From Indibacter alkaliphilus LW1 (GTDB lineage Bacteria; Bacteroidota; Bacteroidia; Cytophagales; Cyclobacteriaceae): DNA of 64,000 bases. How positions within the stretch are numbered: position 1 is the first letter of the stretch; each line of letters starts with the position of its first letter. The notes beneath the pieces are model-generated. The model was not told the origin of the DNA, did no database searches, and worked only from the letters and a program-made list of their open reading frames with translations. Shown one piece after another: positions 9,345-18,765 of this stretch. The stretch lies in the NCBI RefSeq assembly GCF_000295935.2, contig NZ_ALWO02000032.1, positions 62,001 through 126,000 of the forward strand, given 5' to 3'. The position numbers were made by a program, and so were the translations under genes.

Positions 9345-11678
9345 ATGAAAACAAACAGCTTGGTTCTTCTCCTTTTATCCGCCTTCATTTTTGTTTCTTG
9401 CGAAAACAATGAAGTACAGGTAACAGAAAAGGAAGATGGAATAGTACTGATCACTCAAAGCAAGGGAGCATCTTTAGGGTATTCCAAAAATTCAGGAGTA
9501 AGGATATTGGATCTCGATGGACTAAAATTCAAAGACCTTGACAAAAACGGGCATATCGACCCCTTTGAAGATTGGAGGTTGAGTTATGAAGAAAGAGCAA
9601 TAGACTTAGCATCCAGGCTTTCGGTGGAACAAATTGCGGGATTGATGCTGTACAGTTCCCACCAATCAATCCCATCTGCATCCGGAGGATTTGGTGCCGG
9701 GACTTATAATGGTAAAAACTTGGAAGAAAGTGGATTGCCTAATTATTCGCTTTCCGACCAACAAAAGAAGTTTTTGACAGAAGACAACCTCAGGCACGTC
9801 TTGCTGACTCGGGTTGAGAGCCCTGAAATAGCTGCTAGATGGAACAATCAAGCGCAAGCCTTTGTAGAAGGACTTGGATTTGGGATACCCGCCAATAACA
9901 GTTCAGACCCTAGGCATGGTCCTGTGGCAAGTACAGAGTATAATGCCGGAGCTGGAGGCACGATTTCCATGTGGCCTGAATCGCTGGGTTTGGCGGCCAC
10001 ATTTGATCCTAACTTAGTGGAAAGGTTTGGTGAGGTTGCTTCGATAGAATACAGGGCGCTTGGTTTGACTACAGCTCTTTCCCCTCAAATAGACTTGGGA
10101 ACAGAGCCTAGATGGAATAGGCTAAAAGGGACTTTTGGCGAAGATCCCACCTTATCTACAGATATGGCTAGAGCTTACGTTGACGGTTTTCAGACATCTA
10201 AAGGAAGTAAAGAAACCAGTAATGGCTGGGGCTTTCACAGTGTCAATGCAATGGTAAAACACTGGCCGGGAGGAGGACCTGAAGAAGGGGGCAGAGACGG
10301 ACATTTTTCCTATGGAAAATTTGCTGTTTACCCTGGTGATAACTTCAAAGATCACTTAAAGCCTTTTACTGAGGGAGCATTCAAGCTCAATGGCAAAACC
10401 AAATCTGCTACTGCAGTAATGCCTTATTACACCATTTCATATAATCAGGATGTGAAAAATAAGCTCAACACTGCCAATGCCTACAATGAGTATTTGATAA
10501 CCGACCTCCTTCGCGGAGAATATGGCTATGACGGGGTAGTTTGTACTGACTGGGGAGTAACCGGAAATGAAGGTCCAAATCCTGAAGACTTCAGAGGTAA
10601 ACCTTGGGGTATGGAAGAGAAAACAGTGGATGAGCGACACTATCAGGTTATCATGGCTGGAGCTGATCAGTTTGGCGGAAACAATGATATCAAACCTGTC
10701 CTCGCCGCTTTCCAATTAGGGGTGGAAGAGCACGGCGAAGAATGGATGCGGGCACGTTTTGAAAAATCAGCTGTACGTCTATTAAGAAATATTTTTCAGG
10801 CGGGATTATTTGAAAACCCATATTTGGATCCTTCCGAAACAATGAAAACGGTCGGTAAACCTGATTTTATGGATGAAGGGTATCAAGCTCAGCTAAAATC
10901 TATTGTAATGCTTAAAAACAAAAACTCCATCCTCCCCCTACAAGAAAAAACGAAAGTATATATACCGCAAAAATATATCCCTTCGACAACTAATTGGTGG
11001 GGTATAAAATCCGAAGAAAAATGGGTAGATGCTATCAACCAAGCCATCGCTACCAATTATTTTGAAATGGTCAGCACCCCAGAGGAAGCACAAGTTGCAT
11101 TGGTCTTTATGAGCAACCCTGAATCAGGTACTGGATATGATCCTGAAGACCGGGAAAAAGGAGGTACAGGCTACGTGCCCATCAGCTTGCAATATGGCCC
11201 TTATACTGCAGAGCATGCAAGAGCCCAGAGTATTGCTGCCGGAGATCCAGTCATTGCACCTGAAGTCACTAATAGGACTTACAAGGGCAAAAGCATTACT
11301 GCAGCAAACTTTAAGGAGTTGGAAACTTTAAGGGACACAAAGAAGGAAATGGGTGACAAACCTGTAATTTCAATTATTCAAACTGGTAATCCATTGGTTT
11401 TCGAAGAATTTGAAAATCAAGTTGATGGAATCCTCTTACACTTCGGAGTACAGGATCAAGCGGTATTGGATATCTTGACTGGCAAAGCGGAACCCTCTGG
11501 ATTGCTCCCCATACAAATGCCAAAAGATATGGAAACTGTGGAATTGCAACATGAGGACGTTCCCCATGATATGGAATGCCATATAGATGAATTGGGAAAT
11601 AAATATGATTTTGCTTTTGGACTGAATTGGTCGGGAGTCATTGAGGATAATAGGGTTAGAAAATATAGCAAAAAATAA
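9345..11678 (+). CDS. Glycoside hydrolase family 3 lipoprotein (beta-glucosidase-like)
   Basis: A 777-residue retaining glycosidase of family GH3, exported as a lipoprotein (lipobox FVSC, Cys19). The N-terminal TIM barrel carries substrate-binding segments (SSDPRHGP, EPRWNRLKGTFGEDP, KHWPGGG) and the catalytic nucleophile Asp402 in GVVCTDWG. The second alpha/beta domain (about 520-720) includes QTGNPLVFEEF and LPIQMP. It lacks an obvious fibronectin-III tail, so it is near the minimal two-domain length. The N-terminal segment LDGLKFKDLDKNGHIDPFEDW resembles a calcium-binding EF-like loop seen in related periplasmic GH3 enzymes. The likely substrate is a beta-linked oligosaccharide. It stands next to the sugar dehydrogenase fusion, divergently transcribed from it. 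Confidence 0.92.
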   Translation: MKTNSLVLLLLSAFIFVSCENNEVQVTEKEDGIVLITQSKGASLGYSKNSGVRILDLDGLKFKDLDKNGHIDPFEDWRLSYEERAIDLASRLSVEQIAGLMLYSSHQSIPSASGGFGAGTYNGKNLEESGLPNYSLSDQQKKFLTEDNLRHVLLTRVESPEIAARWNNQAQAFVEGLGFGIPANNSSDPRHGPVASTEYNAGAGGTISMWPESLGLAATFDPNLVERFGEVASIEYRALGLTTALSPQIDLGTEPRWNRLKGTFGEDPTLSTDMARAYVDGFQTSKGSKETSNGWGFHSVNAMVKHWPGGGPEEGGRDGHFSYGKFAVYPGDNFKDHLKPFTEGAFKLNGKTKSATAVMPYYTISYNQDVKNKLNTANAYNEYLITDLLRGEYGYDGVVCTDWGVTGNEGPNPEDFRGKPWGMEEKTVDERHYQVIMAGADQFGGNNDIKPVLAAFQLGVEEHGEEWMRARFEKSAVRLLRNIFQAGLFENPYLDPSETMKTVGKPDFMDEGYQAQLKSIVMLKNKNSILPLQEKTKVYIPQKYIPSTTNWWGIKSEEKWVDAINQAIATNYFEMVSTPEEAQVALVFMSNPESGTGYDPEDREKGGTGYVPISLQYGPYTAEHARAQSIAAGDPVIAPEVTNRTYKGKSITAANFKELETLRDTKKEMGDKPVISIIQTGNPLVFEEFENQVDGILLHFGVQDQAVLDILTGKAEPSGLLPIQMPKDMETVELQHEDVPHDMECHIDELGNKYDFAFGLNWSGVIEDNRVRKYSKK

Positions 11679-11709
11679 ACTGGTCCTAGCCCAAATAATT
11701 GAAAAAGAA

Positions 11710-11732
11710 AAGCCGGGCAATTTACCCGGCTT
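11710..11732. terminator. Hairpin terminator between convergent genes
   Basis: An 8-bp stem (11710-11717 with 11725-11732, core GCCGGG/CCCGGC) with an A-rich flank on the left, giving a U-rich tail on the minus strand. The plus-strand side continues TTCTTCG. The minus-strand lipoprotein gene's stop codon lies in the loop, so the hairpin overlaps its 3' end. Confidence 0.75.
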
Positions 11733-12060
11733 CTTCGTTATGTTCCTCTTCTTGTTCTAGGTACACACTGTTTCCACATACTATACGTTCAACACGTATT
11801 GGTCTTTCATCGGTACTTTTTGACCAATAATTCCCATCCGCATCTACAGAAATGGACCATAATTTCCCATCTTCATCTCTGTAGGTAAAAACTCCGGTCT
11901 TTTTATTTCTTCTGATATCTTCATTAATTTCATAGAATCGCTCAGAGCCATCTTCTGTCTGAAGAAAAACCTCACATACAGAATTGATCTTTTCATATTC
12001 CATACACCCTGTAAGCAGGATTAAGCCTAGCAACAACACTGTTCCGGAAATCTTTAACAT
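11722..12060 (-). CDS. Small hypothetical lipoprotein
   Basis: A 112-residue protein with a clear lipoprotein signal peptide (MLKISGTVLLLGLILLTGC, Cys19). The mature domain of about 94 residues is polar, with alternating strand-like segments (RFYEINEDIRRN, GVFTYRDEDGKLWSISVDADGNYW) and an acidic C-terminus (EQEEEHNEEAG). I do not recognise a family. It is a single-gene unit whose stop codon lies inside the terminator shared with the GH3 gene. The ORF is supported by the lipobox and a sensible start. Confidence 0.65.
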   Translation of the reverse strand: MLKISGTVLLLGLILLTGCMEYEKINSVCEVFLQTEDGSERFYEINEDIRRNKKTGVFTYRDEDGKLWSISVDADGNYWSKSTDERPIRVERIVCGNSVYLEQEEEHNEEAG

Positions 12061-12190
12061 AAAATCTCAAGCAAACTTTCGGATGATTACTTTAAAGCTA
12101 AACCGGAATCACCGATTTAGACAAGGCCAATTTAGTAAAACTTTCCTAACCTACGGTATTTGGAAATACTTTCGATCATGTGTTAAAAAA

Positions 12191-12216
12191 TAAAGGACCG
12201 ATATTCCGGTCCTTTA
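12191..12216 (-). terminator. Rho-independent terminator of pgk
   Basis: A 10-bp stem TAAAGGACCG (12191-12200) pairs with 12207-12216 around a 6-base loop. On the minus strand it is followed by TTTTTT, about 30 bases past the pgk stop. Confidence 0.88.
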
Positions 12217-12247
12217 AACTAACTCAATTTCTAGAATTTATTTTCCT

Positions 12248-13447
12248 CTATGGCATCAAGGCCGCTACACCAGGAAGTACTTTTCCTTCCATATGCTCCA
12301 ATAAGGCTCCACCTCCTGTAGAAACATAGGATACTTTGTCGCTAAAACCAAACTTGTTTACAGCAGCTGCGGAATCCCCCCCTCCAATCAGAGAGAATGC
12401 GCCATTTTCAGTTGCCTCAGCTATTGCTTCAGCTACGGCTACGGTTCCATGAATAAAGCTACTCATTTCAAACACTCCCATAGGCCCGTTCCAGAGAATA
12501 GTCTTCGATGATTTGATCACATCAGAAAAAAGCTTTCTTGTTTCAGGACCAATATCAAGCCCCATCCAACCATCCGGGATTTGTCCTGCTGTAGCAAGAT
12601 CTTGTTCTGCATCGTTTGCAAATGCTTTTGAGGTCACTGTATCTAGAGGCAGAATGATTTTCACTCCTTTTGCTTCTGCTTTTTGCATCAATTCTTTGAC
12701 ATAATCCAGCTTGTCCTCCTCACATAATGAATCTCCTATAGTGCCTCCCTTTGCCTTGGAAAAAGTGTAAGACATTCCACCACCTATGATCAGGTTATCT
12801 ACTTTTTCCAGAAGCCTTTCGATAATTAGAATTTTGTCAGAAATTTTCGCACCGCCCATAATGGCTGTGTAAGGCCTTTCTGGCTTTTCCATTACCTTAT
12901 CAGCATTCTCCAATTCTGAGCGCATCAAATATCCAGCTGCCTTGGTATCAAAAAATTTGGCAATCACTGCAGTCGAAGCATGTGCCCTATGTGCGGTTCC
13001 AAAAGCATCATTGACATAGACATCCCCTAATTTTGAGAGCTTTTCTGCAAAGGCCTCATCTCCTTTTTCCTCTTCTTTGTAAAACCTTAGGTTTTCCAAC
13101 AACAATATTTCTCCTGGCTTCAGACCCGTGGCTAAATTTACAGCTTCACTGCCAATACAATCCGGAGCAAACTTCACACTCTTGCCTAAGTTTTTTTGGA
13201 GAGTACTGATTACGTGCCTCAGTGAAAAAACATCCTCCGGACCGCTTTTCGGCCTGCCTAAATGAGACATCAGGATGACAGAACCTCCTGATTCTAAGAT
13301 TTTTTCTATGGTCGGTATTGCAGAACGTATTCTGGTATCATCACTTACAGTTTGATGTTCATCTAATGGAACATTGAAATCCACCCTGATCAGGGCTCTT
13401 TTTCCTTTGAAGTCAAGGTTGTCTACACTTTTGATTCTTTCATTCAT
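12248..13447 (-). CDS. pgk: Phosphoglycerate kinase
   Basis: The glycolytic enzyme that transfers the acyl phosphate of 1,3-bisphosphoglycerate to ADP in the cytoplasm. The 399-residue length is typical. It shows the N-terminal signature [11 protein letters not shown] (19-29), the substrate-binding arginine motif SHLGRPK, LLENLRF, the hinge GGAKISDK, and the nucleotide-binding GGGDSAAA and STGGGALLE at the C-terminus. It is transcribed toward its own terminator at 12191. The Sua5 gene lies 86 bases upstream on the same strand. That gap leaves room for an independent promoter, but none with a clear consensus was found. Confidence 0.97.
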   Translation of the reverse strand: MNERIKSVDNLDFKGKRALIRVDFNVPLDEHQTVSDDTRIRSAIPTIEKILESGGSVILMSHLGRPKSGPEDVFSLRHVISTLQKNLGKSVKFAPDCIGSEAVNLATGLKPGEILLLENLRFYKEEEKGDEAFAEKLSKLGDVYVNDAFGTAHRAHASTAVIAKFFDTKAAGYLMRSELENADKVMEKPERPYTAIMGGAKISDKILIIERLLEKVDNLIIGGGMSYTFSKAKGGTIGDSLCEEDKLDYVKELMQKAEAKGVKIILPLDTVTSKAFANDAEQDLATAGQIPDGWMGLDIGPETRKLFSDVIKSSKTILWNGPMGVFEMSSFIHGTVAVAEAIAEATENGAFSLIGGGDSAAAVNKFGFSDKVSYVSTGGGALLEHMEGKVLPGVAALMP

Positions 13448-13533
13448 GGTTATGAGTTTTTAAAAGGTTTTGATGTAATCAGACTATTGATTACGGGGTT
13501 ATGTCCAAAACAATTATGTTTCAAAATTCAAAA

Positions 13534-14496
13534 TCAATTGGCCGCAGCTCTTTTTAACCTGTCATTGATCGCTCTTCCAAGCCCTTTGTCAGGTAAAAGC
13601 TCCGATAAAATTACGGAAACATCCAAGGTATCCAAAGCCCTCATCGCTGCAAATAATTTTTTTGCAGCCTCAGCAGGGTCTCCTGATCTGCTTAACTGTC
13701 TTTGAAGTTCCGCTGGAACATTTGGCAAAACCTTGGTAAATGTTAGAACCGCAAAGCGATCCCCCCGCCGGGAATATGCCGCACTCAATATTTCAACATC
13801 TCCCAACACAAATGGTTTGGAAGGTGCATAGTGGCTTTTCAGCATTCCGGGAGATTTTGGATTGCTGCTTGAATGTGCCATTACTTGCACATCACCAACT
13901 ACCTCTTCGATTTCCTGAATATCCAACCCTCCAAGTCTGTACACAGTCACTTGCCCATTTTCTAATCCGACAATAGTGCTTTCTAGTCCAACTTCACAAG
14001 GTCCTCCGTCCAAAATATATGGTATTTGGTACCCAAGCTGTGCATTCACGTGTGAGGCTTGGGTCGGGCTGATATACCCAAATGGATTGGCGCTTGGTGC
14101 TGCAAGAGGAAAATCCAAAGAGGCAAGCAGGGCTTTTGTCAAAGGATGTTTGGGTATTCTTACTGCAACTGTTTCAAGACCGCTGGTCACCAGATCAGGA
14201 ACAAGTGATTTCCTTTTCAGGAGTAAAGTCAATGGGCCAGGCCAGAATTTATCAGCTAGAACCTTTAACTGTTCCGGCACTTCCTTTACAAATTGATGAA
14301 CTTTGGAAAGTTCATCTGTATGGACTATCAGGGGATCGAAAGTGGGCCGCTTTTTGGTTTGGAAAATTTTGGCAACTGCATCAGGATTCAAAGCATTGCC
14401 CGCCAGCCCGTACACAGTCTCTGTAGGAATAGCAACCAAATGTCCTGATTCCAAGAGTTTTTTTGCTCTTTCTATATCCTGTCCTATTTCCGCCAT
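13534..14496 (-). CDS. L-threonylcarbamoyladenylate synthase (Sua5 type)
   Basis: It makes threonylcarbamoyl-AMP from threonine, bicarbonate and ATP, the first step of t6A37 modification of ANN-reading tRNAs. At 320 residues it is the long Sua5 form. The YrdC/TsaC catalytic domain occupies about 5-205 (IPTETVYGLAGNA, KRPTFDPLIVH, PSANPFGYISPT, GPCEVGLESTIV). A C-terminal Sua5 domain at about 220-320 contains SPGMLKSHYAPSKP. Its ATG overlaps the stop codon of the upstream TPR lipoprotein gene by one base (TGATG), so the two are translationally coupled. It is cytoplasmic. Confidence 0.95.
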   Translation of the reverse strand: MAEIGQDIERAKKLLESGHLVAIPTETVYGLAGNALNPDAVAKIFQTKKRPTFDPLIVHTDELSKVHQFVKEVPEQLKVLADKFWPGPLTLLLKRKSLVPDLVTSGLETVAVRIPKHPLTKALLASLDFPLAAPSANPFGYISPTQASHVNAQLGYQIPYILDGGPCEVGLESTIVGLENGQVTVYRLGGLDIQEIEEVVGDVQVMAHSSSNPKSPGMLKSHYAPSKPFVLGDVEILSAAYSRRGDRFAVLTFTKVLPNVPAELQRQLSRSGDPAEAAKKLFAAMRALDTLDVSVILSELLPDKGLGRAINDRLKRAAAN

Positions 14497-15206
14497 CAGT
14501 CCTTACAGAAATCATCAATCCAGACTTTTGCTTCTGAAAAACCCAGACTCAAAGCCATTTTAAGATTTGCACATCCATCTTCTTTCTGGCCAAAGGCTGA
14601 CATCTGAGTGACTCCAAGCAAATAGTACGCTGGACCATTGCTGTTATCCATATTGACAGTATTGACCAAAGACTCTATCGCTGCTACTGGATCATTATTA
14701 CCCAATTGTGCTTTGGCTTTATTGAATTGTACTAAAGGCTGATTGGGATTGGCCTGAAGGATCACATCAAAATCAAAAATAGCATCTTCATATTCTTCCA
14801 TTCCCAAAAGGGCCAGTCCTCTATTGTAATAAATGTCAGATTGCTGCGGATCAAGTCCATTGGCCTTGTTGTAATCCAAAACAGCTTCTTTGAACTGCTT
14901 CTTCTCTAGGTGGGCGTTCCCTCTGTTGAAGAAAGGCTTATAGGAAGTCTCGTCCAAGTCAATCGAGGCAGAAAAAGCTTCTATTGCTTCGTCGTATTTC
15001 TCCTGTTGATAAAAAGCCACACCTTTAGCGTTATAAGCAGAAGTATGTTCTGGATTTTTATCAATCACCCTGTCCATAAATTCAATCGATTTTTGATACT
15101 CCCCAGATTCCAACATCTTGATTCCTTCATCAAAAAGCTCCTCTTCTGAAGGACTACAAGCTAATAGTATTGTGATGGCGAAAAGCCAAAGCAGTTTGTT
15201 TTTCAC
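14496..15206 (-). CDS. TPR-repeat lipoprotein
   Basis: A 236-residue envelope lipoprotein (lipobox LLAC, Cys17) made almost entirely of tetratricopeptide repeats. At least five 34-residue units run from about 25 to 195, with TPR consensus spots such as AYNAKGVAFYQQEKYDEAI, FNRGNAHLEKKQFKEAV and YYNRGLALLGMEEYEDAI. Such proteins act as scaffolds, and no partner is indicated. The near C-terminal cysteine pair (GCANLKM and DDFCKD) could form a disulfide in the periplasm. It overlaps the Sua5 gene by one base. Confidence 0.88.
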   Translation of the reverse strand: MKNKLLWLFAITILLACSPSEEELFDEGIKMLESGEYQKSIEFMDRVIDKNPEHTSAYNAKGVAFYQQEKYDEAIEAFSASIDLDETSYKPFFNRGNAHLEKKQFKEAVLDYNKANGLDPQQSDIYYNRGLALLGMEEYEDAIFDFDVILQANPNQPLVQFNKAKAQLGNNDPVAAIESLVNTVNMDNSNGPAYYLLGVTQMSAFGQKEDGCANLKMALSLGFSEAKVWIDDFCKD

Positions 15207-15247
15207 TTTGATATGTTTTTTTGCGCAAAGATAGGGAATTAAAGAGC

Positions 15248-15688
15248 TTAGGAAGAAGCCAATTCCATTTTTAGCCTATATTCTTCAGGTACCGGTACGG
15301 GTCGCATTGTCTCCATAGAAACAGAAACCATTACAGTAGTAGCAGAGGCATATATTTTTTCTTTGCCTTCTATGTCCTTACCCATGATGATTTGTTCCAT
15401 TATAAAGGATGTATTGCCTACATTTTTGATTTTTACAAAAACCTCTGGTTTATCCAATGCATATATAGGAAGTCTAAAGTCAATATTGATATTGGCCACC
15501 ACAGTGCCTATTTTCATAACATCCCATCCACATACTTCATAAAGAAAAGATGCTCTTGCGTGCTCAAAATAGCTAAAATAAATACCATTATTGACATGCA
15601 TGTAGCCATCAATATCTGAAAACCGCACCTGAACAGGCACAGAAAAAGAAAAAGAGGATTTGACATCCTCTGTAGAATACTTTTCCAT
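15248..15688 (-). CDS. Acyl-CoA thioesterase, hotdog fold (4HBT/YbgC-like)
   Basis: A 146-residue single-domain hotdog protein. The catalytic-loop motif RFSDIDGYMHVNNGIY (about 22-37) matches the 4-hydroxybenzoyl-CoA thioesterase family, in which the Asp in D-x-D/M activates water to hydrolyse an acyl-CoA thioester. The following EHARASFL begins the central helix. These enzymes are cytoplasmic homotetramers. Chain-length preference cannot be read from sequence. It lies between the TPR lipoprotein and a Nudix gene, all on the minus strand with short gaps (41 and 18 bases). Confidence 0.88.
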   Translation of the reverse strand: MEKYSTEDVKSSFSFSVPVQVRFSDIDGYMHVNNGIYFSYFEHARASFLYEVCGWDVMKIGTVVANINIDFRLPIYALDKPEVFVKIKNVGNTSFIMEQIIMGKDIEGKEKIYASATTVMVSVSMETMRPVPVPEEYRLKMELASS

Positions 15689-15706
15689 CTATTGCTTCTT
15701 TGAAAA

Positions 15707-16258
15707 TTATAATAGAATTTCGGATTTACTGGTTTTTTCTAACATCCGAAGAATTGAAATATTGCTTCCCACCAAGTCTTCGACTGTGTCAAAAGGAATC
15801 CAAGCCAAGTCCATACTTTCCTCAGATATCATCAAGGGTTCATTCATTTCTGCTTCAATCAAAAATCTCACATCGTAATGAAAATGTTCAGGGATATCCC
15901 CTCTTTGTGGTATCACATGTCTATCAATATCGAAAATCCCGGAATCCACAAAACTCAAAGACGACAGCCCACTTTCTTCAATTGCTTCTTTCATGGCTAC
16001 CTCTTGAAGATTTTCTACACCGTCAGCATGCCCTCCTAATTGAAGCCACTTATTAAGCTTTTTGTGCAAGGTCATCAAAGTATGTGTCCTTCTTTTGTTT
16101 ACAATCCATGCAGAGGCTGTAAAATGCCCATGCAATCGCTCCCTTTGAAAAGCCAGATCATCATGCGTCAGGTCTATAAAATCCTGAATGAATGAAGCCT
16201 CTTCTTCAAAAGGTGTGCGGTAATTTTCGAGGTTTTCTCTTAAAATTTTTCTATTCAT
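15707..16258 (-). CDS. Nudix hydrolase
   Basis: A hydrolase of nucleoside-diphosphate-linked compounds. Residues 76-98 form the Nudix box GHADGVE-N7-KEAIEESGL. It fits GX5EX7REUXEEXGU except that the usual Arg is Lys90. The catalytic Glu residues are all present, so activity is likely. The start at 16258 (MNRKIL, 183 residues) is chosen because it lies 1 base after the upstream stop. Alternative in-frame ATGs at 16282 and 16312 would overlap the upstream gene. The substrate is unknown. The preceding QxxRxxLxGHFTASAWIV segment resembles Nudix proteins that act on small metabolites rather than mRNA caps. Confidence 0.88.
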   Translation of the reverse strand: MNRKILRENLENYRTPFEEEASFIQDFIDLTHDDLAFQRERLHGHFTASAWIVNKRRTHTLMTLHKKLNKWLQLGGHADGVENLQEVAMKEAIEESGLSSLSFVDSGIFDIDRHVIPQRGDIPEHFHYDVRFLIEAEMNEPLMISEESMDLAWIPFDTVEDLVGSNISILRMLEKTSKSEILL

Positions 16259-16259
16259 C

Positions 16260-16853
16260 TCAGGATTTGTTTTGAAAGACATTATCAATAAACTCTTCAA
16301 AAGGATCTGCATTCTTATACAGGTGATCGGAATACACCGTTACAAGAACTTTTAGAAAATTGGGTTTATCGTTGATACTGACTTTTTCTATACTTACGTT
16401 GCCGTACAGCTGGTCTATTTTTTTTGAAAAGTCAGCGTTACTCAGTGGTGGTTTGAAATACTGCTTCTCGGTCGTCTTGACATTGTCGTTGACTTCTTCA
16501 ATCTTCCGGTCTAAGCTGACCCTACTATATCCCAAATCTAACATTCGTCTACCAAATGCAAAGAAAAGATTGGAAAAACTTTCTTCAGTAAGTGGTTCTT
16601 CATAGGAAACAGCAAAGCCATTGGCATAAGGAGATTTGAGAATATGTACTTCAGGCTTATTATTCATGCCTGAATTTTTGAAATGGTAATTTTTCTCAAT
16701 CAGTGCCAGAAGTTCTATTCCTTCCTCAGAAACCAACCACTCCTCAACAGCGTCTTTTTGATCTTCGGTCTGGGTGAAATTCTCCTTGATGTTAATGCGT
16801 TGATCCTTTTTGGGAAAAAGCTTTCCAAATATGTCTTCTATAAATGAGGCCAT
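16260..16853 (-). CDS. Hypothetical cytoplasmic protein
   Basis: A 197-residue soluble protein without signal peptide, membrane segment or motif that I recognise. The N-terminus (MASFIEDIFGKLFPKK) is amphipathic. The rest alternates charged helices and strands and contains a possible alpha/beta segment (NKPEVHILKSPYANGFAVSYE). It is packed between recQ (stop directly abutting its start at 16853/16854) and the Nudix gene, which starts 1 base after its stop. It is therefore certainly part of an expressed operon, but the neighbours do not reveal its job. Confidence 0.75.
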   Translation of the reverse strand: MASFIEDIFGKLFPKKDQRINIKENFTQTEDQKDAVEEWLVSEEGIELLALIEKNYHFKNSGMNNKPEVHILKSPYANGFAVSYEEPLTEESFSNLFFAFGRRMLDLGYSRVSLDRKIEEVNDNVKTTEKQYFKPPLSNADFSKKIDQLYGNVSIEKVSINDKPNFLKVLVTVYSDHLYKNADPFEEFIDNVFQNKS

Positions 16854-18764
16854 TCAGTCTTTAATTTTATAATTACCGTTGGGCTCACAAATAATCAAAC
16901 CTTCGTCTTCCATTTCTCTCAATACCCTAACGGTGTAATCATCTTTTTTTAATCCGGGGATTTCCTGGATGTTATGGAGAGAAAACAAAGTTCCCAGCCT
17001 TAAAGTTTGGAGTATTTTGTTCCGAAGCTTGACACTCTGATCTTCCTTTGATTTTCTTCTTTCCACACAGACATCGCAAATCCCACAACTTGCCTCTGTT
17101 TCTTCCCCAAAATAATTGGAGATTTGTGTAGCCCTGCAGACATCCTTTTCACGGAGATAGGCGATCATGGATTTTGCCTTGGAAATAGCGTTCTGCCTTC
17201 TTTCCTCAATCCTTTTACTGTTTAGGGGCAGTTTGCCTGCATCATATCTTTCAGTCAAAAATGTTATTTGAGGCTGATCCTTCCTTTTAGAGTAGGCAAT
17301 GATTCCCTGACTGTCTAATTGTTCTAAAATTTTGATCAACTGATTTTCAGAAATATTTAGAGATTTTGACAGCTTCCCTTCCTGAATTTTCAGAAAATCA
17401 GAAAACAACTCTCCTCCATAGGTTCTGAGAAGCATCTTAATCACGGGATCAAGCCGCGCATTGGCAATCTGAAATTCATATAGGGAACTGTGATCCACTG
17501 AGAATTTTAAGGCTGAAGGAGCATAAAAACCTTCATTCATTTCGATCAATCCTTCTTCCTGCAAAACCTTGATGGCATTGTAAACACTTAGTAAATCTAG
17601 ATTATAATTGCTTGTAAACTCTGAAATATTAAAATCAAAACTCACCATAAACCCGCTACCTACTGCCATTCTGTAATAATTAGCTAGGCTTTGATAAACT
17701 TTTCTCAAAAACTCCAGGGGTGGATAAGCCATGGCCGCTCTTTCTTCCAAAGTTTGGATATCCTGTTCATTGGTCAATAGGACCGCATAGGCTTTTCTCT
17801 CATCCCGACCGGCCCTTCCCGCCTCCTGATAGTAATTTTCGAGGTTTTCGGTAAGATCCACATGAATTACCATCCGAACATCCGGCTTGTCTATCCCCAT
17901 CCCAAAAGCATTTGTGGCCACCATTACCCTGACTTTTCCAGATTTCCATTCAGTCTGTCGGAGCTCCCTTGTTGTGTTATCCAAGCCTGCATGATAAAAA
18001 GTCGCCTCAATACCTATCCTTTGGAATACTGAAGCTATGTCTTTGGTACCCTTCCTATTTCTGACATACACGATGGCACTACCAGGTACCTTTTTTAAGA
18101 TTTCAATGGCTTGTTCAAGCTTGTTTTCTGCCCATCTCACAGTATAGCTTAGGTTTGCTCTGGAAAAAGACTTGACAAATACAGCAGGGTTTTGAAGTTG
18201 TAATTTGGATATGATATCTTCTTTTACCTGAATCGTAGCCGAAGCAGTCAAGGCAAGGCAAGGGACTTCCGGATGAAATTCACGGATATTTGCAATTTCC
18301 AAATAGGGAGGCCTGAAATCATATCCCCATTGAGAGATGCAATGTGCTTCATCTACTGCAATGAGATTCACATTCATTTTTTTAAAACGCTCAATAAAAA
18401 GATCGGATTTGAGTCTTTCAGGGGATAGGTACAGAAATTTATAATTCCCGTAAATGCAATTATCCAGGACAGTGTCAATCTCTCTTTTACTCATACCTGA
18501 GTAAACCGCAGTAGCAAGCACTCCTCTTTTCCGTAAATTATCCACTTGGTCCTTCATCAATGCTATCAGAGGACTGATAACCACACATATCCCTTCAACG
18601 GCAAGTGCAGGCACCTGAAAGCAGATTGATTTCCCTCCTCCCGTAGGAAGTAAAGCAATACAGTCTCTTTTTTCCAAAACTGACAATACTATTTCCAACT
18701 GACTTGGGCGGAAGTCACTGTATCCAAATACCTTTTGGAGAATATGTAGGGCTTGGGCTTTCAA
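16854..18764 (-). CDS. recQ: RecQ-family ATP-dependent DNA helicase
   Basis: A 3'-5' superfamily 2 DNA helicase used in recombination and replication-fork repair. It has 636 residues. The helicase core shows the N-terminal GYSDFRPSQLEIV motif, Walker A PTGGGKS (40-46), DEAH 138-141 followed by the RecQ aromatic loop CISQWGYDFRPPY, and motif VI YYQEAGRAGRD. The zinc-binding region has CRATQISNYF...CGICDVC. A winged-helix region follows, without a clear HRDC domain. The only start consistent with a whole N-terminal domain is TTG at 18764, because a stop lies in frame five codons upstream. That TTG begins 1 base after the stop of the enoyl-CoA hydratase gene, which suggests translational coupling. 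Confidence 0.93.
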   Translation of the reverse strand: MKAQALHILQKVFGYSDFRPSQLEIVLSVLEKRDCIALLPTGGGKSICFQVPALAVEGICVVISPLIALMKDQVDNLRKRGVLATAVYSGMSKREIDTVLDNCIYGNYKFLYLSPERLKSDLFIERFKKMNVNLIAVDEAHCISQWGYDFRPPYLEIANIREFHPEVPCLALTASATIQVKEDIISKLQLQNPAVFVKSFSRANLSYTVRWAENKLEQAIEILKKVPGSAIVYVRNRKGTKDIASVFQRIGIEATFYHAGLDNTTRELRQTEWKSGKVRVMVATNAFGMGIDKPDVRMVIHVDLTENLENYYQEAGRAGRDERKAYAVLLTNEQDIQTLEERAAMAYPPLEFLRKVYQSLANYYRMAVGSGFMVSFDFNISEFTSNYNLDLLSVYNAIKVLQEEGLIEMNEGFYAPSALKFSVDHSSLYEFQIANARLDPVIKMLLRTYGGELFSDFLKIQEGKLSKSLNISENQLIKILEQLDSQGIIAYSKRKDQPQITFLTERYDAGKLPLNSKRIEERRQNAISKAKSMIAYLREKDVCRATQISNYFGEETEASCGICDVCVERRKSKEDQSVKLRNKILQTLRLGTLFSLHNIQEIPGLKKDDYTVRVLREMEDEGLIICEPNGNYKIKD

Positions 18765-18765
18765 T